A stretch of DNA of 64,000 nucleotides, from contig NZ_LMKK01000003.1 in NCBI RefSeq assembly GCF_001421485.1, positions 620,001-684,000 of the forward strand, given 5' to 3'. The notes below the pieces were generated by a model. That model ran no database searches and was not told the origin of the DNA. It saw nothing but the letters and a program-made list of their open reading frames with translations. This DNA is from Agreia sp. Leaf210 (lineage in GTDB: Bacteria; Actinomycetota; Actinomycetes; Actinomycetales; Microbacteriaceae). How positions within the stretch are numbered: the first letter of the stretch is position 1; the number at the start of each line of letters is the position of its first letter. The translations under genes were made by a program, and so were the position numbers. Positions 33,779 to 44,000 of this stretch are shown here, one piece after another.

Positions 33779-33821
33779 GCTAGACGTTCACCCGACTGCT
33801 GAAGAAGAAGAAGGCGACCCC

Positions 33822-34697
33822 ATGACTGACGATCCACTTCCGCAAGAAGTGCTGATAGTCACAGGGATGTCGGGGGCCGGCCGCTCGACGGTCGCGAATG
33901 CCCTCGAAGACCTGGGCTGGTACGTCGTCGACAACCTGCCGCCGCAGATGCTCCGGCCTCTGGTCGATCTCGCCGAGAAGGCCGGATCGACGCTTCCTCG
34001 AATAGCCGCCGTCGTCGACGTGCGTGGACGCGATTTCTTCGGCGATCTGCAGGAGATCATCCACTCGCTCCGCGATGGAAGCCAACTCCGCGTGCTGTTC
34101 CTCGAGGCGACCGATTCGGCCCTCGTCAGGCGATTCGAGCAGGTGCGACGTCCGCATCCCCTGCAAGGCGATGGCACGCTGCTCGACGGCATCGAGCGCG
34201 AAAGAGTGCGACTGCACCCCATCCGCGAGTCCAGCGACATGGTGATCGACACCTCCGACCTCAACATCCATCAGCTGGCCACACGCATCGCCGAAGGCTT
34301 CTCGACCACGGATACCCCCGGCGTCCAGGTCACGCTGATGAGCTTCGGGTTCAAGTACGGCACCCCGACCGACGTCGACTCCATCGCCGATGCCCGCTTC
34401 CTGCCGAACCCGTTCTGGATCCCCGAACTGCGTGCCCACACGGGGCTCGACCCCGAGGTCAGCGACTACGTGCTCGCGCAGGAGGGGGCACCGGAGTTCC
34501 TCGAGTCCTACGCAGAATCCCTCAAGCCCGTTCTCGCCGGCTATCAGCGCGAGAACAAACGACACGCCACCATGGCCATCGGGTGCACGGGCGGAAAACA
34601 CCGCTCCGTGGCCCTCACTCGAGCGCTCGCCACTCGGCTCGCGTCCTACCCGGGTGTCGTCGTCAACGTCAAGCATCGCGACCTCGGTCGCGAATAA
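33822..34697 (+). CDS. rapZ: RapZ/YvcJ family nucleotide-binding protein
   Basis: This 291-residue P-loop protein has an N-terminal kinase-like domain (Walker A GMSGAGRST at 15-23, VDNLPP near 40, and a DTS/DLN segment near 145). The C-terminal domain carries SFGFKYG near 171 and CTGGKHRSV near 255. In enterobacteria RapZ guides RNase E to GlmZ; in Gram-positives the role is unclear and GTP/ATP hydrolysis has been reported. The usual actinobacterial neighbour yvcK is missing between it and whiA. The ATG at 33822 is preceded by GAAGG. Confidence 0.94.
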   Translation: MTDDPLPQEVLIVTGMSGAGRSTVANALEDLGWYVVDNLPPQMLRPLVDLAEKAGSTLPRIAAVVDVRGRDFFGDLQEIIHSLRDGSQLRVLFLEATDSALVRRFEQVRRPHPLQGDGTLLDGIERERVRLHPIRESSDMVIDTSDLNIHQLATRIAEGFSTTDTPGVQVTLMSFGFKYGTPTDVDSIADARFLPNPFWIPELRAHTGLDPEVSDYVLAQEGAPEFLESYAESLKPVLAGYQRENKRHATMAIGCTGGKHRSVALTRALATRLASYPGVVVNVKHRDLGRE

Positions 34698-34767
34698 CAC
34701 CGGCCGCCGCCTCGGGACGCCACAAGCATCCCGCGCGACATCGGCCGCACGAACGAATGGATAGAGA

Positions 34768-35745
34768 TTGGCTCTCACTGCCGATGTCAAAGAAGAACTG
34801 ACCCGCGTCGTCGCCAAGAAGACGACGCTGAGGGCCGCCGAGCTGGCGACGATTCTGCGTTTCTCCGGTGGCCTCCATCTGATCTCGAACCGCATCGCAA
34901 TCGAGTCGGAGCTCGACACCCCAGACCTGGTGAAGCGCGTGCGCCGCGACCTCGCAGAGCTCTACGGAATACGCGGCGAGGTCTCTCACGTCTCGGCATC
35001 GGGCAGCAAGCGCACGGGCACGTATCTCGTGCGGGTCATCGACGGCGGCGAGACGCTCGCCAGGCAGACCGGGTTGCTGGATGCGCGTCGTCGGCCGATC
35101 CGCGGCCTCCCGAACCGGCTCACGACAGGCTCGCAGGAGGAACTCTCCGCCGTCTGGCGGGGCGCGTTCCTGGCGAACGGCACTCTCACGGATCCGGGCA
35201 GATCAGCGGCTCTCGAGATCACCTGCCCCGGCAACGAATCCGCCATGGCCCTGGTCGGAGCCGCCGCACGGCTCCACGTGCAGGCGAAGGCGCGAGAGGT
35301 CAGGGGAGTGCACCGTGTCGTCATCCGCGACGGCGAGGCGATCGCCCGCATGCTCTCTCTGATGGGCGCAGCCGATGCGGTCTCCCGGTGGGAAGACCTA
35401 CGGCAGCGCCGCGAGGTGCGTGCGACGGCGAACAGGCTCGTCAACTTCGACGACGCCAACCTCCGACGCTCGGCGCAAGCGGCCGTGGCGGCATGCTCCC
35501 GGGTGGAGCGCGCGCTCGAGATCCTCGGGCCGGATGTTCCGCCCCACCTCAAGTACGCCGGGGATCTGCGTCTGAACTTCCGAGACTCGAGTCTCGACGA
35601 GCTGGGGCACCACGCCGATCCGCCCATGACGAAGGATGCGATCGCTGGGCGCATCCGGCGTCTGCTCGCGATGGCCGACAAGCAGGCGAGCGATCTCGGC
35701 ATTCCCGGTACCGACGCGAACCTCCCGCCCGATCTCGACGACTGA
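34768..35745 (+). CDS. whiA: DNA-binding protein WhiA
   Basis: This 325-residue regulator combines an N-terminal LAGLIDADG homing-endonuclease fold without nuclease activity (residues 1-215) and a C-terminal helix-turn-helix (about 225-310). It controls sporulation septation in Streptomyces. In non-sporulating actinobacteria it is kept, with a cell-division or chromosome role presumed. The start is TTG ([11 protein letters not shown], translated [11 protein letters not shown], the family N-terminus). The ATG 11 nt upstream is out of frame. The rapZ-whiA order is conserved widely. Confidence 0.95.
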   Translation: MALTADVKEELTRVVAKKTTLRAAELATILRFSGGLHLISNRIAIESELDTPDLVKRVRRDLAELYGIRGEVSHVSASGSKRTGTYLVRVIDGGETLARQTGLLDARRRPIRGLPNRLTTGSQEELSAVWRGAFLANGTLTDPGRSAALEITCPGNESAMALVGAAARLHVQAKAREVRGVHRVVIRDGEAIARMLSLMGAADAVSRWEDLRQRREVRATANRLVNFDDANLRRSAQAAVAACSRVERALEILGPDVPPHLKYAGDLRLNFRDSSLDELGHHADPPMTKDAIAGRIRRLLAMADKQASDLGIPGTDANLPPDLDD

Positions 35746-35874
35746 CAGATTCATCCGTCAGATACCGAGACGACAGGAAGTTTTCAGGGCCCTGTCCGTT
35801 GACCTCAGTAGACTGATCAGGTCACTCACAGCCGTCCGGATTCTCCGAACGGCGCCTTATTCGAGGAGATATCA

Positions 35875-37600
<1,726 letters not shown>

Positions 37601-37615
37601 TACGAGGAATCCACT

Positions 37616-38827
37616 GTGACTCTGCGCACTCTGGATTCGCTCGGCTCCCTCACGGGAAAACGCGTCCTCGTTCGGTGTGACCTCAATGTTCCGTTGAAAA
37701 ACGGGGTCATCACCGACGACGGGCGCGTTCGAGCGTCTCTGGCAACCATCAACGCCCTGGTCGATCAGGGCGCCCGGGTAATCCTCCTCAGCCACCTCGG
37801 TCGGCCTGACGGTGCACCCGATCCCCAGTACAGCCTCGAGCCGGTCGCTCAGCGCCTCTCGGAGCTTCTCGGCACATCCGTCGCTTTCGCCGCCGACACT
37901 GTCGGAGCGAGTGCTCGCAAGGCTGTGGATTCGCTCGCCGACGGCGACGTCGTTCTGCTCGAGAACCTGCGATTCAACCCCGCCGAGACCAGCAAGAACG
38001 AAGACGAGAGAGCATCGTTCGCTGAGCAGCTCGCCGAGTTCGGCGATGCCTTCGTCTCCGATGGTTTCGGCGTGGTCCACCGCAAGCAGGCGAGCGTCTA
38101 CGAACTCGCGTCCGCACTTCCCAGCGCGGCGGGCCTGCTCATCGCAGCTGAGCTCGAGGTCCTCGAGAAGCTCACCGAGAACCCGACTCGGCCCTACACC
38201 GTCGTGCTCGGTGGCTCGAAGGTCTCCGACAAGCTCGGCGTCATCGGTCACCTGCTCCCCAAGGTCGACACTCTGCTCATCGGCGGGGGAATGCTCTTCA
38301 CCTTCCTCGCAGCGCAGGGATTCCGCGTCGGCGGCAGCCTGCTCGAAAGCGATCAGATCGAGACGGTGAAGGGCTACATGGCCGAGGCGAAGGAGCGCGG
38401 TATCCGTATCGTTCTCCCGACCGACGTCGTCGTCGCATCGAAGTTCGGCGCCGACGCGGAGCACACCGTCACGAGTGCGGAGTCGATCGAAGAGACGCCG
38501 TTCGGTCAATCCGGGTTGGGGCTCGATATCGGTCCTGAGACGGGGGCGGAATTCGCGCGCATCATCGCCGAATCCAAGACCGTCTTCTGGAACGGGCCCA
38601 TGGGTGTCTTCGAGCTCGCTCCGTTCGCGGAGGGCACGAGAGCAGTCGCTGAAGCTCTGACCCGCGTCGACGGCCTGGGTGTCGTCGGTGGCGGCGATTC
38701 GGCGGCCGCCGTGCGAGCCCTCGGTTTCCGCGACGATCAGTTCGGCCATATTTCAACTGGTGGCGGTGCAAGTCTCGAGTTCCTCGAGGGCAAGCGCCTG
38801 CCCGGACTGGAGGTCCTCGGATGGTAA
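37616..38827 (+). CDS. pgk: Phosphoglycerate kinase
   Basis: This makes ATP and 3-phosphoglycerate from 1,3-bisphosphoglycerate. The 403-residue two-lobed protein has VLVRCDLNVPL at 18-28, SHLGRPDG near 60, the LGGSKVSDK segment near 198 and the nucleotide-binding GGGDSAAAV near 360. The GTG start is 15 nt after gap with ACGAGGAA as ribosome-binding site. Its stop overlaps the tpiA ATG by 7 nt. Confidence 0.98.
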   Translation: MTLRTLDSLGSLTGKRVLVRCDLNVPLKNGVITDDGRVRASLATINALVDQGARVILLSHLGRPDGAPDPQYSLEPVAQRLSELLGTSVAFAADTVGASARKAVDSLADGDVVLLENLRFNPAETSKNEDERASFAEQLAEFGDAFVSDGFGVVHRKQASVYELASALPSAAGLLIAAELEVLEKLTENPTRPYTVVLGGSKVSDKLGVIGHLLPKVDTLLIGGGMLFTFLAAQGFRVGGSLLESDQIETVKGYMAEAKERGIRIVLPTDVVVASKFGADAEHTVTSAESIEETPFGQSGLGLDIGPETGAEFARIIAESKTVFWNGPMGVFELAPFAEGTRAVAEALTRVDGLGVVGGGDSAAAVRALGFRDDQFGHISTGGGASLEFLEGKRLPGLEVLGW

Positions 38828-39606
38828 CCAACAGAACACCGCTCATCGCGGGAAACTGGAAGATGAACCTCGATCATCTGCAGGCGATCGCTTTTGTGCA
38901 GAAGCTCGCCTGGAGCCTGAAAGATGCCGGACACAACTTCGCCGACGTCGAGGCAGCCATCTTCCCGCCGTTCACCGACCTGCGGAGCGTTCAGACTCTC
39001 GTCTCGGCCGACAAGCTCGAGCTCGCGTACGGCGCGCAAGACGTGTCTCAGCACGCGAGTGGCGCGTTTACCGGAGAGATCTCCGGTGCGTTCCTCAGGC
39101 AGCTCGACTGTCGCTACGTGATCATCGGACACTCCGAGCGTCGGACTCTCCATGCAGAGACCGACGAGATCGTCGCAGCGAAGACGGCCGCAGCGATCAC
39201 GAACGGTATCGTTCCGATCATCTGCGTCGGCGAGACGGCTGACGACCTCGAGAAGCACGGGCCGTCCGCGGTTCCGGTCGCGCAGCTCACTGCGGCGTTG
39301 TCCTCCCTGAAGTCGGCGTCCGACATCGTGGTCGCCTACGAGCCCGTCTGGGCCATCGGGTCGGGTCAGGCGGCGACGCCGGAGCAGGCTGAGGCCGTCT
39401 GCGCCGCGCTGCGGGGTGTCATCGAGTCCACGCTCGGCTCAGACGTCGCAGCCAAGACCCGGATCCTCTACGGCGGATCGGTCAAATCGACGAACATCGG
39501 CGGATTCATGAAGCAGCCGAACGTCGACGGAGCCCTCGTGGGCGGCGCGAGCCTCGACATCCCCGAGTTCGCGAGCATCATCCGTTACCAGAAGCACGCG
39601 TTCTAA
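38821..39606 (+). CDS. tpiA: Triosephosphate isomerase
   Basis: This interconverts dihydroxyacetone phosphate and glyceraldehyde-3-phosphate. The 261-residue barrel contains AGNWKMN (Lys about residue 14), VIIGHSERR with catalytic His near 100, AYEPVWAIGSG with catalytic Glu near 172 and the phosphate-binding YGGSVKSTN near 219. The start lies within the end of pgk. A terminator follows, separating it from secG, which has its own promoter. Confidence 0.98.
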   Translation: MVTNRTPLIAGNWKMNLDHLQAIAFVQKLAWSLKDAGHNFADVEAAIFPPFTDLRSVQTLVSADKLELAYGAQDVSQHASGAFTGEISGAFLRQLDCRYVIIGHSERRTLHAETDEIVAAKTAAAITNGIVPIICVGETADDLEKHGPSAVPVAQLTAALSSLKSASDIVVAYEPVWAIGSGQAATPEQAEAVCAALRGVIESTLGSDVAAKTRILYGGSVKSTNIGGFMKQPNVDGALVGGASLDIPEFASIIRYQKHAF

Positions 39607-39618
39607 GCACGCTCTGAG

Positions 39619-39642
39619 AGGCCGGTCCGTGAGGGCCGGCCT
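39619..39642 (+). terminator. Terminator after tpiA
   Basis: A 7-bp stem AGGCCGG/CCGGCCT with a 10-nt loop is followed by TT, 12 nt past the stop. Confidence 0.65.
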
Positions 39643-39690
39643 TTCGCATGCCGCTGCACGTCATGGTGCGTCGCACCGGCAACGTACAGC

Positions 39691-39696
39691 TATAAT
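39691..39696 (+). promoter_or_regulatory. Consensus -10 box TATAAT before secG
   Basis: A perfect TATAAT sits 52 nt before the secG start. No convincing -35 element is found at 16-18 bp. This is the closest match to the sigma-A -10 consensus that I saw in the window. Confidence 0.6.
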
Positions 39697-39748
39697 TGAC
39701 GTTGGTCTGGCTTCACACCGGTCGACCATCATCCTCGAGAGGTAATTC

Positions 39749-40000
39749 GTGCAGATCCTTCAGGTCGTTCTACAGGTGCTGCTCGGTATCACGAGCCTCC
39801 TTCTGACCCTCCTCATCCTCCTTCACCGCGGACGCGGTGGAGGCCTGTCCGATATGTTCGGCGGAGGCGTCACCTCCAATCTGGGTGCATCCGGTGTCGC
39901 GGAGCGCAACCTCAACCGCATCACCGTCATACTCGGCCTTGTCTGGGTCACGTGCATCGTGGTCCTCGGGCTCATCACCAAATTCGATTCCGGAATCTAG
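39749..40000 (+). CDS. secG: Preprotein translocase subunit SecG
   Basis: This 83-residue membrane protein assists the SecYE channel. It has two hydrophobic helices (about 3-24 and 55-76) joined by a glycine-rich cytoplasmic loop RGRGGGLSDMFGGG, which is the family signature. The GTG start has GAGAGG 8 nt upstream. It is followed 9 nt later by rbpA and shares its transcript. Confidence 0.95.
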   Translation: MQILQVVLQVLLGITSLLLTLLILLHRGRGGGLSDMFGGGVTSNLGASGVAERNLNRITVILGLVWVTCIVVLGLITKFDSGI

Positions 40001-40009
40001 GAGAACCTC

Positions 40010-40372
40010 GTGGCTTCAGGCGGCAGTGCAATTCGTGGGTCCCGGGTGGGCGCAGGCCCGATGGGCGAGCAGGATCGGGGCTTCCACGCCGATCGCATCA
40101 AGGTGTCCTACTGGGATGCCTTGGGCAATGAGACAGTCAAGTACTTCGCGGCGACGCTGCCCGAAGAAGAGATTCCCGAGACCATCGACTGCCCGTCGTC
40201 TGGTCTTCCGGCCGGTCGTGACAAAGAGAATCCGCCGTCCGTCGTCAAGCTCGAGCCCTACAAGACTCACCTCGCGTACGTCAAAGAGCGTCGTACCGAA
40301 GAAGAAGCCGCACAGCTTCTCGAGGACGCGCTGATGCAGCTCCGCGCAAGGCGCGGCACGACGACCGCCTGA
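40010..40372 (+). CDS. rbpA: RNA polymerase-binding protein RbpA
   Basis: This actinobacteria-specific general transcription factor binds the primary sigma factor and stabilises open complexes, compensating for weak -35 elements. That fits the poor -35 boxes seen throughout this window. The 120-residue protein has the N-terminal RGSRVGAGP segment and a core domain with the Cys-containing IDCPSSGLPAG turn. A basic linker follows and then the C-terminal sigma-interaction helix (RTEEEAAQLLEDALMQLRAR). Only one cysteine of the zinc-type site remains. The GTG start has AGGAG upstream. Confidence 0.95.
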   Translation: MASGGSAIRGSRVGAGPMGEQDRGFHADRIKVSYWDALGNETVKYFAATLPEEEIPETIDCPSSGLPAGRDKENPPSVVKLEPYKTHLAYVKERRTEEEAAQLLEDALMQLRARRGTTTA

Positions 40373-40391
40373 TCCTCGCTCAGACGACATA

Positions 40392-40438
40392 GACAACGAC
40401 GAAGCCCCCTGGCACTGCCAGGGGGCTTCGTCGTTGTC
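40392..40438. terminator. Long bidirectional terminator between rbpA and pgl
   Basis: Perfectly complementary 23-nt arms (40392-40414 and 40416-40438) lie between two converging genes, 19 nt after rbpA and 9 nt from the pgl stop. This is one of the longest stems in the window. Confidence 0.9.
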
Positions 40439-40447
40439 GAACGTTGA

Positions 40448-41218
40448 TCAGTAGTACGTCGGAGTGATCAAGTACTCCGGCACCTCGGATGCGGCATCCT
40501 TGTCGACGAAGAACACCGTGCGGCGACGTCCTTCGGCACCGGCCACAGGTACTTCGTCAGTGCTCGCGCCGGCGAGAGCCAGTCCGAGTGCCGACGCCTT
40601 GTCCGATCCTGCCAGAACCAACCAGATGCGATCCGAGGATCGAATGACAGGCAGGGTGAGGCTGAGACGCAGCGGCGGCGGCTTGGGGGATTCCCGCACG
40701 GCGACCACTGTCGCGTTGGTCACCCGCACCGCCTCCTGGCCGGGGAAGAGCGACGCGATGTGTCCATCCGGGCCGACGCCGAGGAAGGTGATGTCGAACT
40801 TGGGATAGTCGTTGCCGTCGCCCGCTTCGAGGAGCTCGAGAGCGTAGGTCGCCGCCGCCTCGTCGATGTCGGCGATGTCGTCGCTCGACGGGAACGGATG
40901 CACCTGGGAGGCCGGAACGTCGATGTGATCGAGTAGGGCCTCGCGCGCCTGCAATTCGTTGCGCTCGGGGTCGTCGCGGGCGACGAATCGCTCGTCACCC
41001 CACCAGAAGCTCACCCGGTTCCAGTCCACGCTGTCGCGGGCCGGAGAGGCGTTGATCGCCGCGAGGACCGCCGTTCCCACGGAGCCGCCCGTCAGAACCA
41101 CGTTCACGGCGTCACGATCTTCGAGCAGATCGATGATCTTGGTGATGAATCGCGCCGCCACCGACCCCGACAGAGAGGCCTTGTCGGGATGGATCAACAC
41201 ACGGCGTTCGTTCGTCAT
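40448..41218 (-). CDS. pgl: 6-phosphogluconolactonase
   Basis: This hydrolyses 6-phosphogluconolactone, the second oxidative pentose-phosphate step. The 256-residue SOL/DevB-type protein has LTGGSVG near residue 43, the WWGDERFV motif near 72-79 and LGVGPDGHIASLFPG near 146. It ends the tkt-tal-zwf-opcA-pgl run, lies 3 nt behind opcA and shares the 23-bp terminator with rbpA. Confidence 0.97.
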   Translation of the reverse strand: MTNERRVLIHPDKASLSGSVAARFITKIIDLLEDRDAVNVVLTGGSVGTAVLAAINASPARDSVDWNRVSFWWGDERFVARDDPERNELQAREALLDHIDVPASQVHPFPSSDDIADIDEAAATYALELLEAGDGNDYPKFDITFLGVGPDGHIASLFPGQEAVRVTNATVVAVRESPKPPPLRLSLTLPVIRSSDRIWLVLAGSDKASALGLALAGASTDEVPVAGAEGRRRTVFFVDKDAASEVPEYLITPTYY

Positions 41219-41221
41219 CGC

Positions 41222-42214
41222 TCAGCTCACCTCTGCCGTCGTGTTTTCAGAGTCGGTGGCCGTGCCGGAATCCGGTTCGCCGAGCTCGAGGACACCCCGG
41301 GTCAACACCTCGCCGTACAGGTCGTCGGGGTCGAGCCGACGCAGTTCTTCTGCCAGGCAGTCCCTGAGCGACCGGCGGGGGAGAGCCAGGTCGTGCAGCG
41401 GCTGGTTGGGCTGCACCAGCGTCGCCACGTTCGGCACCGAGCGTTCGAGTTCGATGACTCCGGACGAACGGGAGAGCTTCACCCCGTGGATACCGCTGGA
41501 TCCGTTGGCGCGAGAGGAGATCCCGTAGTCGACGGGAACCTGGAGCTGATGACGCAACCACGCCGCCAGCAGGAGGGTCGACGGCGAATCCGACGCACCC
41601 GAGACCTCGATGGCCGTCACGGGCTCGAAGGGAGGCTGGTCGAGAACGGCCGCGAGCTGCGCACGCCAGAGAGTGAGGCGCGTCCAGGCGAAGTCCGTGT
41701 CTCCGGGGGAGTAGTTCGACGAGAGCGTGCGGAGCGTCTCGTTCGGGTTGCTGCTGTTCGAGGAATCCGTGATGCGGCGCTGTGCGATGCGGCCGAGATC
41801 GGATGTCGACGGAGACTCGGGCGCGTCGCCCGGCCACCACACGACCACGGGAGCATCGGGCAGGAGCAGACCCGTGACGAGGCCCTCCTCGTCGCTCGAC
41901 GCGGCGCCGTAGGCCTTCAACAAGATGACCTCGCTCGCGCCCGCGTCACCGCCCACGCGGATCTGCGCATCCAGGCGAGCGCCGCGACCCGATTTCACGC
42001 CGTCGTCGGCGTCGGTCGACACCACGATGACGCGCATGGGGTGCTCGCGAGAGGCGTCATTGGCCGCCTCGATGGCGTCCTCCTCCTGGCCGAGAGCGGT
42101 GCGGATGACGAGCGTCAGCACGCGGCCGAGAGCGACAGCGCCGCCCTCCTCGCGAATCTTGACGAGGGCCTTCGAGACCTTGCTTGTATTGGTATCGGGC
42201 AGATCGACGATCAT
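41222..42214 (-). CDS. opcA: Glucose-6-phosphate dehydrogenase assembly protein OpcA
   Basis: OpcA is needed for active G6PDH in cyanobacteria and actinobacteria, probably as an assembly or redox factor. The start is the ATG at 42214 (MIVDLPDTNTSKV), which overlaps the zwf stop as ATGA; the longer frame to 42274 runs inside zwf and is rejected. The 330-residue protein contains VVVWWPGDAP near residue 120 and VDYG near 240, typical for the family. No enzymatic motif is present. Confidence 0.95.
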   Translation of the reverse strand: MIVDLPDTNTSKVSKALVKIREEGGAVALGRVLTLVIRTALGQEEDAIEAANDASREHPMRVIVVSTDADDGVKSGRGARLDAQIRVGGDAGASEVILLKAYGAASSDEEGLVTGLLLPDAPVVVWWPGDAPESPSTSDLGRIAQRRITDSSNSSNPNETLRTLSSNYSPGDTDFAWTRLTLWRAQLAAVLDQPPFEPVTAIEVSGASDSPSTLLLAAWLRHQLQVPVDYGISSRANGSSGIHGVKLSRSSGVIELERSVPNVATLVQPNQPLHDLALPRRSLRDCLAEELRRLDPDDLYGEVLTRGVLELGEPDSGTATDSENTTAEVS

Positions 42215-43752
42215 GGTCGTCTCCAGGTTCTTCCATCGCGGGCGAGCATCTCGTCTGCGGAGTCGGGGCCCCATGTTCCGGGGCGGTACTGATCGGGCTG
42301 GCCCTGCGTCGTCCAGAACTCCTCGATCGGGTCGAGGATCTTCCAGGAGAGTTCGACCTCTTCCTGGCGTGGGAACAGCGGCGGGTCTCCGAGGAGCACA
42401 TCGAGGATGAGGCGCTCGTACGCCTCTGGGCTGGCCTCGGTGAAGGCGTGGCCGTAGCCGAAGTCCATCGTGACGTCGCGCACCTGCATGCCGGCGCCGG
42501 GAACCTTCGATCCGAACCGGATCGTCACGCCCTCATCGGGCTGCACCCGGATGACCAGTGCGTTCTGACCCAGGGCCGAGGTCTGACTGTCGGCGAACAG
42601 GTACTGCGGCGCTCGCTTGAACACGACCGCGATCTCTGTGACACGTCGGCCGAGTCTCTTGCCCGCGCGCAGGTAGAACGGAACTCCCGACCAGCGACGT
42701 GTGCCGATGTCGAGCCTCATGGCCGCATAGGTCTCGGTCAGGGATTCGGGGTTCATACCGTCTTCCTCGAGGAAGCCGGTCACCTTCTCTCCGCCCTGCC
42801 AGCCGCCCGCGTACTGACCGCGTGCGGTGTGCTTGGCCAGATCCTTGGGCAAGCGGATGGCGGCGAGCACCTTCTCTTTCTCGGCGCGGAGATCCGACGC
42901 GTTGAACGAGATGGGCTCTTCCATGGCCGTCAGGGCGAGGAGCTGCAGGAGGTGGTTCTGGATGACGTCGCGGGCGGCGCCGATACCGTCGTAGTACCCG
43001 GCACGTCCACCGACTCCGATGTCTTCGGCCATGGTGATCTGCACGTGGTCGACGTAGTTGGAGTTCCAGATGGGCTCGTACAGCTGATTGGCGAAGCGGA
43101 GCGCCAGGATGTTCTGGACGGTCTCCTTGCCGAGGTAGTGGTCGATACGGAAGACCGAGTCCGGTGCGAAGACCGATTCGACGACGTCGTTCAGCTCTCG
43201 GGCCGTCTTCAGATCGCTGCCGAAGGGCTTCTCGATGACGACGCGACGCCACTGGCCCTCTTCGGGATGCGCGAGACCCGAACGACGCAGCTGCTCGGTG
43301 ACGAGCGGGAACGCTTTGGGCGGCACCGAGAGGTAGAACGCATAGTTGCCCATGGTTCCACGTTCGGCGTCGAGCGCGTCGATGGTCTCTTTCAGGTGGT
43401 CGAACGCCTCGTCGTCGCTGAACTCGCCCGAGACGAATCGGATGCCCTCGGAGAGCTGGCGCCACACGTCCTCGTCGAACGGGGTGCGAGCGTACTCCTT
43501 GACAGCGTCGTGGACGACCCGCTCGAAGTCCTGGTCTTCCCAGTCGCGACGGGCGAAGCCGATGAGCGAGAACCCGGGGGGCAGCAGGCCACGATTAGCG
43601 AGATCGTAGACCGCCGGCATGAGCTTCTTGCGCGACAGGTCGCCCGTCACACCGAAGATCACGAGGCCGCTCGGGCCCGCGATTCTGTTGAGCCGCCGAT
43701 CCGAGGGGATTCTGAGCGGGTTGTATTCCGGAGTGATTTCTACCGGTGGCAT
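42211..43752 (-). CDS. zwf: Glucose-6-phosphate 1-dehydrogenase
   Basis: This oxidises glucose-6-phosphate and yields NADPH. The 513-residue enzyme has the coenzyme fingerprint GVTGDLSRKKL near residue 34 and the substrate/catalytic motif RIDHYLGKE near 203. EKPFGSD lies near 177. The ATG has AAGGAG 7 nt upstream. A -10-like TAACCT lies at 43786-43781, with a leader of about 25 nt. It overlaps opcA by 4 nt. Confidence 0.98.
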   Translation of the reverse strand: MPPVEITPEYNPLRIPSDRRLNRIAGPSGLVIFGVTGDLSRKKLMPAVYDLANRGLLPPGFSLIGFARRDWEDQDFERVVHDAVKEYARTPFDEDVWRQLSEGIRFVSGEFSDDEAFDHLKETIDALDAERGTMGNYAFYLSVPPKAFPLVTEQLRRSGLAHPEEGQWRRVVIEKPFGSDLKTARELNDVVESVFAPDSVFRIDHYLGKETVQNILALRFANQLYEPIWNSNYVDHVQITMAEDIGVGGRAGYYDGIGAARDVIQNHLLQLLALTAMEEPISFNASDLRAEKEKVLAAIRLPKDLAKHTARGQYAGGWQGGEKVTGFLEEDGMNPESLTETYAAMRLDIGTRRWSGVPFYLRAGKRLGRRVTEIAVVFKRAPQYLFADSQTSALGQNALVIRVQPDEGVTIRFGSKVPGAGMQVRDVTMDFGYGHAFTEASPEAYERLILDVLLGDPPLFPRQEEVELSWKILDPIEEFWTTQGQPDQYRPGTWGPDSADEMLARDGRTWRRP

Positions 43753-43850
43753 GAAACTCCTTGAGACCTTCTGGGTCGACAGGTTACTTCGGCGCTAGGA
43801 CAGCGGCGAGAACGGGGTAGATGCGATGAGGGACGGATCGGTGAGGGACA

Positions 43851-44000
43851 TCACAGGGCGACCGCGGCGCACGGGCGTCGAGCGGACCAGCGGGTCGACG
43901 GCGACGGGGTGAAGATGGTCGAACGGGTGGCGAGGAGGGCCGGATCGATCTTCCCGGCGGCGGTGTCGACCGCACCGGGAAGATCGATCCGGGCACTCAC
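43851..44000 (-). pseudogene. Short frame at the expected pgi position; possible pgi remnant
   Basis: A GTG at 44000 overlaps the tal stop as GTGA, and its frame runs 49 codons before a TGA. The peptide begins ARIDLPGAVDTAAGKIDP and then PALLA. I see a loose likeness to the N-terminus of actinobacterial glucose-6-phosphate isomerase (I-x-L-x-GA-x-DAA ... PAL), and pgi often lies between tal and zwf in this group. Against this, the first half coincides with a 17-bp hairpin that may simply be the tal terminator. The stretch up to zwf otherwise holds no gene. Confidence 0.25.
43941..43991 (-). terminator. Hairpin terminator after tal
   Basis: Arms 43941-43957 and 43975-43991 are perfectly complementary over 17 bp, and the loop can form a further 5-bp GCGGT/ACCGC stem. 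It begins 6 nt after the tal stop on the minus strand. Confidence 0.75.

Noticed and set aside
43784-43996. 70-codon minus-strand frame between tal and zwf
   Set aside because: Pro/Arg/Ser-rich translation without protein character. It reads through the hairpin and zwf promoter region.
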